A stretch of DNA of 10,933 bases from positions 32,517 to 43,449 of the forward strand of contig JABMDE010000067.1 in assembly GCA_015904055.1 (NCBI GenBank), written 5' to 3'. Below, in pieces: positions 5,891 through 10,933 of the stretch. Both the position numbers and the translations under genes were made by a program. Source of the DNA: Nitrospira sp. GTDB lineage: Bacteria; Nitrospirota; Nitrospiria; Nitrospirales; Nitrospiraceae. A model generated the notes under the pieces. That model ran no database searches, was not told the origin of the DNA, and saw nothing but the letters and a program-made list of their open reading frames with translations. How positions within the stretch are numbered: the first letter of the stretch is position 1; every line of letters begins with the position of its first letter.

Positions 5891-8410
5891 TTATAACCAG
5901 GCGGCGATGAGCCGCCCCTCTGCATCCCGCCAGTGAGGGATCCAGACCAGTGCCACGAGTTTGACGGCAATGTTGGCCTTGGTAGGCTTGATTGAAACAG
6001 TGTCGAGCTTTTCGTTCAACGGATCGGTTGCCGCCGCCAGTGCATCACTCTCCGACTTGAATTGCGCTTCGAGCTCGGCCAGCTGCTGCTGGAGCGCCGC
6101 CACGTTTTCTTCCGCCGCCCCGACATCCTGCGACTCCTTCATGACCCGGCCTGCGCTCCGGATCGCGGTCGAGGCGCGGCCGATATTCGAGGCGCTGATC
6201 GTCTTCCGGCCGAGAAACGCTCCGAGGATGGACGCCCCGACAGAAATCACCGCCTGCACTTGGCTGGAACGGGATTCCGCCTGCTGTTTTTCCTTGGCCA
6301 GCGCCGCTCGTCTGATGCGCTCTTGAAGCGTCGTCATCTTCGAGGCATATTTCTGGCGCAGCATCTCGGCGCCCTTATCCCGCTGTTCCCGCCCGGCCTG
6401 CTGTAACCGCACGCGGAAATCCCGCTCGGACTCGCCCGGTGTGGAGACTTCCTTCGTGCTGGGGCTCCTGAACAACTCCACCTTCTGCGTCCTGAACAGC
6501 CAGCCGCCAAAATCCTTGCTCCAATCGGCATAGCTCTTAGCCTTGCCGGCGCTCGCCGGGAGCGCAAGAAACTGGGCTCCGTCTTCTGGCTTCTGTTCCA
6601 GATCCGCCACCATCACATCCGTCGCGGTCGCCCGATCCCAGTCAACGGCCACAGGACCGTCCGCAATCGATGCCAAGACTGTCATCTCCTGCGTACTGTC
6701 GATCCCACTCTTCGTATCAGAAAAGCGAATCTGCGAGGCCCCCAACAACATCGGGGCATAGACCAATTCATTTCCGTCCGGCTGACTCCCGCGCAGCGGC
6801 ACAACATGCTGCGGCACATCCGGAGGCAGCAGGGGGCGTGAGTGCAGGACTGAGGACTGAGGACTGAGGGCTGAGCGAGACGTCCCGGGCGTTTCACCTT
6901 TCACGTTTAACATTTCACCTCTTCGTGGTTCCATCAACGCCTTAATCTGAGTCCTGGTGAGAGGACCGCGGAGATAGGACAAGCACCAGCGCGTCTCAAA
7001 CACCACAGGCTCATCCTCATGCACATTGTTCATGAGAAAAATGCGATTGCCGAGGCCGGCCAGTGTTTGCTCCATGCGGCCTCGATCGAACTTTTTCCCC
7101 GCGCTGGACGAGGCCCCCTCCAACCCCTCAAGCACACGCGCCTTGTCCCGCTCCGTCTGCAACCGCCCGATGAACCAGGTGCCGGTGTTGGCCAGCCCTT
7201 TGTAGTCGAGATCGACAGGATTCTGTGTGGCAAGCACCACCCCCAGACCGAACGCGCGCGCCTGCTTGAGCAAGGTCATGAGCGGCAACTTCGAAGGCGG
7301 ATTGGCGACCGGCGGGAAATACCCGAAGATCTCGTCCATATAGAGAAGCGCGCGCAGACTGGTGGTGCCCGATTGCGCCCTCATCCACCCGACCATTTGA
7401 CTGAGCAACAGCGTGACAAAGAACATTCGCTCGGCATCGCTGAGATGCGCGATGGAAAAGATCGCATGGCGCGGCTTTCCCGCCGGTGTATAGAGCAACG
7501 TCTGAATGTCCAGTGCCTCACCTTCCAACCAGGCCTGAAACCCTGGAGCCGCCAGCAGATTGTTGAGCTTCATCGCAAGGGCGAATCGATCTTTCGAAGG
7601 GAAGAATGACTCCACATCCATCACGCCGATCTTCGACACAGGCGGCGATTGAATCGCTTGGATCAATGCCGCCAGATCAAGATCTTCCTCTTTCCTCCAA
7701 GTCTGATCGAGGATCGTAGACATGAGAATGTGCTCACGGCTTTGGATCGGATCGGCCTCGATCCCGAGTAAGCCCAGCAGACTCGTCACGGTCGTACTGA
7801 TGCGCTCGCGCAATAGTTCTACATCTTCACGCACATCAGCGGCCGGTGCGGCAAACGACTTGAGAATAGACACCGGCAACCCAGCATTGCTGCCGGGCGT
7901 GTAGATCACCACCTCCGCCGCATCCCGCAGCCGCTGAATGCGGGCGCCGTCCTGCTGCCACCCGGCCAGGCCTTTTGCCCACAGTTCGGCCTGCGCCTTG
8001 GCATAGTCGGCAGGAGCCAGCCCTTTCTTGCGCGCGTCGTCTTCGTTGATCCAGGGCTGGAAGTCTTCGCCTGTGAGAGAGGGGAACGTGAGCATCAAAT
8101 TGCCGAGGTCGCCCTTCGGGTCGATGATGATGGCGGGAATGTTGTCGATCGCCGCTTCTTCGAGCAAGGCCAGACACAGTCCGGTCTTGCCGCTGCCGGT
8201 CATACCGACGCAGACCGCGTGCGTCACCAGATCTTTTGAATCGTACAGCAGCCATCCCGGCTTGGCCTGTTTGGCCGCCAGATCATAGGGCCGCCCCATG
8301 TAAAAGACGCCGAGCTTTTCGAAATCTTCCGCCGATCCGCCCACAGAGGGCGCTGCAGCAGGCTTTACCGGCTCATTTGTCTTTGCGGTTTCCTTCTTCT
8401 TCGCAGGCAT
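5891..8410 (-). CDS. HerA-like P-loop ATPase (DUF853/DUF87 type)
   Basis: The 839-residue protein belongs to the HerA/FtsK superfamily of hexameric DNA-pumping ATPases. Walker A is GMTGSGKTG (about 69-77) and a strand with IIIDPKGD follows. Walker B is ALLYMDE (354-360), and a sensor region reads VVLATQNPVDLDYKG then TWFIGRLQTERD. These cover the ATPase core up to about residue 490. A low-complexity linker (about 497-527) is encoded by two heptanucleotide repeat arrays. The C-terminal part has a charged, possibly helical stretch (660-715), a hydrophobic glycine-rich patch (VISVGASILGAFLG), a coiled coil (about 763-792) and a conserved-looking end (IPHWRDAEGRLIAAWL). GAGGTGAAGG precedes the ATG. 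It lies downstream of the DUF486 gene on the same strand. Relatives act in DNA translocation or repair, but the exact substrate cannot be named. Confidence 0.85.
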   Translation of the reverse strand: MPAKKKETAKTNEPVKPAAAPSVGGSAEDFEKLGVFYMGRPYDLAAKQAKPGWLLYDSKDLVTHAVCVGMTGSGKTGLCLALLEEAAIDNIPAIIIDPKGDLGNLMLTFPSLTGEDFQPWINEDDARKKGLAPADYAKAQAELWAKGLAGWQQDGARIQRLRDAAEVVIYTPGSNAGLPVSILKSFAAPAADVREDVELLRERISTTVTSLLGLLGIEADPIQSREHILMSTILDQTWRKEEDLDLAALIQAIQSPPVSKIGVMDVESFFPSKDRFALAMKLNNLLAAPGFQAWLEGEALDIQTLLYTPAGKPRHAIFSIAHLSDAERMFFVTLLLSQMVGWMRAQSGTTSLRALLYMDEIFGYFPPVANPPSKLPLMTLLKQARAFGLGVVLATQNPVDLDYKGLANTGTWFIGRLQTERDKARVLEGLEGASSSAGKKFDRGRMEQTLAGLGNRIFLMNNVHEDEPVVFETRWCLSYLRGPLTRTQIKALMEPRRGEMLNVKGETPGTSRSALSPQSSVLHSRPLLPPDVPQHVVPLRGSQPDGNELVYAPMLLGASQIRFSDTKSGIDSTQEMTVLASIADGPVAVDWDRATATDVMVADLEQKPEDGAQFLALPASAGKAKSYADWSKDFGGWLFRTQKVELFRSPSTKEVSTPGESERDFRVRLQQAGREQRDKGAEMLRQKYASKMTTLQERIRRAALAKEKQQAESRSSQVQAVISVGASILGAFLGRKTISASNIGRASTAIRSAGRVMKESQDVGAAEENVAALQQQLAELEAQFKSESDALAAATDPLNEKLDTVSIKPTKANIAVKLVALVWIPHWRDAEGRLIAAWL
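6847..6874. repeat. Heptanucleotide tandem array GGACTGA x4 inside the ATPase gene
   Basis: Three perfect copies of GGACTGA (6847-6867) are followed by GGGCTGA (6868-6874). On the coding strand it encodes SALSPQSSV in the linker. Four 7-base units make 28 bases, not a multiple of three, so gain or loss of one unit would shift the frame after the ATPase core. Confidence 0.85.
6891..6918. repeat. Second heptanucleotide array NTTTCAC x4 inside the ATPase gene
   Basis: Units are GTTTCAC, CTTTCAC, GTTTAAC and ATTTCAC. On the coding strand they give MLNVKGET. Repeats of the GTGAAAC type resemble arrays I recall from Nitrospira genomes; that is memory, not a search. Less perfect than the first array, so less prone to slippage. 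Confidence 0.75.
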
Positions 8411-8451
8411 CCTTCACCTCGACTTTGATTTCTTCACATTTCCATTCCAAA

Positions 8452-8465
8452 GGGAGTCGGCTCCC
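8452..8465 (-). terminator. Weak hairpin after the DUF486 gene
   Basis: A 5-bp stem GGGAG/CTCCC with a 4-base loop is followed on - by TTTGG. It lies between the DUF486 stop (8473) and the ATPase start (8410). Too short to be a confident terminator; it may only attenuate. Confidence 0.25.
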
Positions 8466-8472
8466 GTCCCAC

Positions 8473-8802
8473 TCACCACTCGTAAAAGATGATGAAGACG
8501 GCGCCAATCATCATGCTGAAGCCGACCACATAGTTCCACTTCAACGGCTCCTTCAGATACAAGACCGAGAAGATGCAAAACACGACTAGGGTAATCACTT
8601 CCTGGATTGTTTTCAATTGGGCCGCCGTGAATTCATAGTGCCCGATCCGATTCGCCGGGACTTGCAGGCAATATTCAAAAAACGCGATTCCCCAGCTAGC
8701 CGGAATCACGATCCACAAGGGCGAATCTTTGTACTTCAGATGCCCATACCAGGCAAAGGTCATGAAGATGTTGGAGATGGTCAAAAGGATAATGGTGTGC
8801 AT
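8473..8802 (-). CDS. DUF486 (DMT-like) small membrane protein
   Basis: The product is about 109 residues with four hydrophobic segments (TIILLTISNIFMTFAWYGHL, WIVIPASWGIAFFEYCLQVP, IQEVITLVVFCIFSVLYL and VVGFSMMIGAVFIIFY). This is the pattern of the DUF486 family (PF04342), drug/metabolite-transporter-like proteins of unknown substrate. The motif EYCLQVPANRIGH is typical of the family. I place the start at the ATG at 8802: it matches the usual MHTI opening and has GGAG eight bases upstream. An earlier ATG at 8826 would add eight residues and overlap the preceding gene's stop (8823). The gene sits 20 bases after the PD-(D/E)XK-like gene, so the two are probably co-transcribed. The protein appears intact. 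Confidence 0.85.
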   Translation of the reverse strand: MHTIILLTISNIFMTFAWYGHLKYKDSPLWIVIPASWGIAFFEYCLQVPANRIGHYEFTAAQLKTIQEVITLVVFCIFSVLYLKEPLKWNYVVGFSMMIGAVFIIFYEW

Positions 8803-8822
8803 GAGATTATCTCCAAGAAGGA

Positions 8823-9290
8823 TCATGAAAGAATAGTTATCCTCTTTGGTATTCGCTCACTGGCTTTCACCTTTTCATTTAGCTTCTTCAGCGCAGCTAT
8901 AGTAACGGAGTGAAGATTGGTTTTGGTGGGCTTCCGACTCTTGACAGCTTCCTGGGCAATATACCCTGGGCCATTAAATACTTCCGTGAATGTCCCGTCC
9001 TGATGAATCTGGATGCCAAGGTAATAGGCAGGTGTGTGATCAACAGGAAATGTTAGAGCATTCTTCATTGTCGCTTTGATTTGGACGTGCCTGCCGTCAG
9101 AAGTGCTCCCGTCGTGGTGCTTCTCCTGACTATCAAAGATCTTCACATCATAAACATCCTCGACCAACATTTCTCCGAGATCACCAACTAAACGGCCATC
9201 AAGTGTGAATTTCTTTTTGGGATATGTTTCGTGAAGCAGCTCAACAATTTCAAGCATTTGCCGGATAGCATCTGGAATTGTGATTTTCAT
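8823..9290 (-). CDS. DUF6998-like protein with PD-(D/E)XK nuclease-type motif
   Basis: From the ATG at 9290 the product is 155 residues. An N-terminal helix (PDAIRQMLEIVELLHETYP) is followed by a compact core: GRLVGDLGEMLVEDVY with Glu40, then HHDGSTSDGR with Asp60 or Asp65, then VQIKATMK with Gln70 and Lys72. This E-D-QxK spacing is what PD-(D/E)XK phosphodiesterases show. The following YYLGIQIHQDGTFTEVFNGP resembles a family I remember as DUF6998. A longer frame opens at 9368, but its extra 26 residues look unlike the family and run toward the palindromic element, so the shorter start is preferred; its ribosome site (CGGA) is weak. Codon use is poorer in GC than in the ATPase gene, hinting at acquisition. 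Whether it cuts nucleic acid is unproven; a defence or repair role is only a guess. Confidence 0.65.
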   Translation of the reverse strand: MKITIPDAIRQMLEIVELLHETYPKKKFTLDGRLVGDLGEMLVEDVYDVKIFDSQEKHHDGSTSDGRHVQIKATMKNALTFPVDHTPAYYLGIQIHQDGTFTEVFNGPGYIAQEAVKSRKPTKTNLHSVTIAALKKLNEKVKASERIPKRITILS

Positions 9291-9387
9291 TCTATATCCG
9301 AAGCTAGTTGTTGATGGTTGATCAGAATAGGCCTGCTGAAGGAAAAGGCACCATCGCCCATCCCCCATTTTCCCCCTCTTACAGGGC

Positions 9388-9569
9388 GGAAGGGATGGAG
9401 CTTTCGAAAGTCGCCATGGCGGAAGTGCCTAGGTGTAGCTGAAGAAGATGCCGCGGGCGACGGCATGCGATTCTGATCGCGTATTACAGTCGCATGCGGC
9501 TAATCGTAACGGAACAGTCACCACCTCGACTCATCGGATTATGGCGACTCCGAAAGCTCCGTCCCTTCC
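9388..9569. repeat. Long imperfect palindrome (MITE-like or structured RNA element)
   Basis: The outer arms, 9388-9417 and 9541-9569, are nearly exact inverted repeats: about 27 of 29 positions pair, including one G-U, with one small bulge (AGCTTTCG in one arm, CGAAAGCT in the other). Pairing continues inward through AGGTG/CACCT and CTG/CAG, then an 8-bp stem GCATGCGA/TCGCATGC (near 9462-9497) around a 19-base loop. The whole stretch can fold as one long hairpin. No ORF of note lies inside. The repeats do not look like a simple terminator. A loose 7-base repeat CCCCTCT (9373-9379, 9577-9583) flanks it. A non-autonomous mobile element or a structured RNA would both fit. Confidence 0.7.
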
Positions 9570-9670
9570 ACCCCCGCCCCTCTCAATACCTGCCCCGTGT
9601 ACGACCGCTTCGCCTTGCAGTTTGTTTCAGCGATCCTTCGACGACAATCTCGCCACTGTGATCTCTGGGG
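9570..9670. other. Short intergenic stretch downstream of the symporter
   Basis: Between the palindrome and the symporter stop I see no clear terminator, promoter or gene. The boundary between the moderate-GC block and the GC-rich symporter block probably falls here or in the palindrome. Confidence 0.3.
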
Positions 9671-10933
9671 TCAGTGCCCGGATGCGGTCGACGCGCCGAT
9701 GCCGGTCTCCGACCTCACTTGTTGTGCCAGAAATCCGCCACGGTCCTTTACAGCCTGGCTGCTTTGGTCAAGGATCGAGAACAACCAGATACCCACAATG
9801 CCGATCGTCATCGAGAACAGCGCCGGCGAGGCGTATGGGAACAACGCGCTGCCTTTCGGGTAGCCCAAAGTAGTTTCCCACACCGAGGGCGATACGATCG
9901 TGAGCAGCACCGATGACAGCAGTCCGAGAAAACCGCCGATGACCGCGCCGCGGGTTGTACAGTCTTTCCACAACACAGACATGAACAACACCGGAAAGTT
10001 GGCCGATGCCGCGATCGCGAACGCCAGGGACACCATGAACGCCACGTTCTGCTTCTCGAATACGATCCCCAGCAGCACAGCCAGAATTCCCAGCGCCACC
10101 GTGGTCATGCGCGACACCCGTAACTCGGACGCGCCGTCTGCTTTGCCGCCTTTGATAACCGTCGCGTAGAGGTCGTGCGACACTGCCGACGCACCCGACA
10201 GCGTGAGACCGGCCACGACCGCCAGGATGGTGGCGAATGCCACGGCGGAGATGAACCCGAGAAACACATTGCCGCCAACCGCATTGGCCAGGTGCACCGC
10301 CGCCATGTTGCTGCCGCCCTTGAGCGCACCGTTGGCATCAAGAAATTCCGGGTTGGTCAACACAAAGGTGATCGCGCCGAAACCGATGATGAAGGTCAGC
10401 AGGTAGAAATAGCCGATCCATCCGGTCGCCCACATCACCGACTTGCGCGCCTCCTTCGCGCTCGGTACCGTAAAAAAGCGCATCAGGATATGCGGCAGGC
10501 CGGCCGTGCCGAACATCAGCGCCATGCCGAACGAAATCGCTGAGATCGGGTCCTTGACGAAGTTACCGGGTCCCATGATCGACTGCCCGGCCGCCGCCGC
10601 TTCCTCTGATGTCTTGCCCGACGCTGTGGCCAGACCAGCTTTGATCTCAACCGCGTTGGCAAACAGCGCCTCCAGGCTGAAGCCGAAATGCAGCAGCACC
10701 ATGAACGCCATGAATGTTGCGCCGCCCAGCAACATGCAGGCCTTGATGATCTGCACCCAGGTAGTTGCCGTCATGCCGCCGAACAGCACGTACACCATCA
10801 TCAGCGCGCCGACGATCACAATCGCAATCCAGTATTCGAGACCAAACAGGAGCTTGATCAACTGGCCGGCGCCGACCATTTGCGCGATCAGATAGAACGC
10901 CACCACCACCAGCGTGCCGGAGGCTGCAAAGAT
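9671..10933 (-). CDS. actP: Cation/acetate symporter (ActP-like), N-terminus beyond the window
   Basis: The reading frame is open to the right-hand edge, so the gene starts outside; 420 residues are visible. It belongs to the sodium:solute symporter family and resembles ActP, which imports acetate with a cation across the inner membrane. Recognisable stretches are [17 protein letters not shown], the signature [56 protein letters not shown] and the proteobacterial-looking tail [17 protein letters not shown]. ActP proteins are about 550 residues, so some 130 are missing upstream, including the first helices. The C-terminus and stop look natural. In many proteobacteria actP follows a small DUF485 gene and sits near acs; neither lies in the window. 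Composition is GC-rich, unlike the neighbouring nuclease-like gene. Acetate as substrate is inferred from family resemblance. Confidence 0.85.
   Translation of the reverse strand: MFAASGTLVVVAFYLIAQMVGAGQLIKLLFGLEYWIAIVIVGALMMVYVLFGGMTATTWVQIIKACMLLGGATFMAFMVLLHFGFSLEALFANAVEIKAGLATASGKTSEEAAAAGQSIMGPGNFVKDPISAISFGMALMFGTAGLPHILMRFFTVPSAKEARKSVMWATGWIGYFYLLTFIIGFGAITFVLTNPEFLDANGALKGGSNMAAVHLANAVGGNVFLGFISAVAFATILAVVAGLTLSGASAVSHDLYATVIKGGKADGASELRVSRMTTVALGILAVLLGIVFEKQNVAFMVSLAFAIAASANFPVLFMSVLWKDCTTRGAVIGGFLGLLSSVLLTIVSPSVWETTLGYPKGSALFPYASPALFSMTIGIVGIWLFSILDQSSQAVKDRGGFLAQQVRSETGIGASTASGH

Noticed and set aside
9388..9569. Integron attC site or CRISPR repeat as an explanation for the palindrome
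   Set aside because: I see no flanking GTTRRRY/RYYYAAC core pair, no integrase gene, and no repeat-spacer periodicity; the symmetry is a single inverted repeat.

Overview
The window reads as a mosaic of two kinds of sequence. Bases 1 to about 1850 and about 5890 to 9570 have moderate GC. They carry a UPF0114-type membrane protein, two response regulators, a HerA-like ATPase, a small DUF486 membrane protein and a small protein with a PD-(D/E)XK-like motif. Short heptamer repeats inside the ATPase gene remind me, from memory only, of Nitrospira genomes. Bases about 1850 to 5350 and about 9671 to the end are visibly richer in GC and look proteobacterial. They carry a broken SDR oxidoreductase, a PQQ quinoprotein, a b561-type cytochrome and an ActP-like acetate symporter. 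A fragment of a membrane sensor/GGDEF-type protein lies between blocks. The alternation suggests a chimeric metagenomic contig or repeated illegitimate recombination, and sequence alone cannot separate these.

Layout. A promoter at 86-114 drives a UPF0114 (YqhA/TIGR00645) gene on + at 204-767. On - there follow a stand-alone CheY-like receiver (837-1199) and, upstream of it, a LuxR-type response regulator whose receiver lacks the phospho-acceptor Asp. At about 1850 this regulator loses its start codon exactly where an SDR gene on + begins in mid-protein, so one breakpoint cuts both genes. The SDR converges on a quinoprotein gene, with a strong hairpin terminator (2409-2440) between them.

The - strand pair cytochrome b561 (4628-5293), then PQQ lipoprotein (2462-4489), is the most interesting functional unit. 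The quinoprotein ends in a cupredoxin domain rather than the usual cytochrome c domain, lacks the axial Met copper ligand, and has Glu where methanol-dehydrogenase relatives have the catalytic Asp. A plausible path is substrate to PQQ to cupredoxin to the membrane b-type cytochrome and then the quinone pool. This path is inferred from gene order and domains.

Upstream of the cytochrome is a truncated N-terminal fragment of a membrane sensor/GGDEF-type protein, ending at a perfect 12-bp hairpin. Further right on - come the PD-(D/E)XK-like protein, the DUF486 protein and the HerA-like ATPase, in transcription order. A roughly 180-bp palindromic element (9388-9569) then separates them from the partial ActP gene. 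I saw no rRNA, tRNA, CRISPR array or transposase gene.
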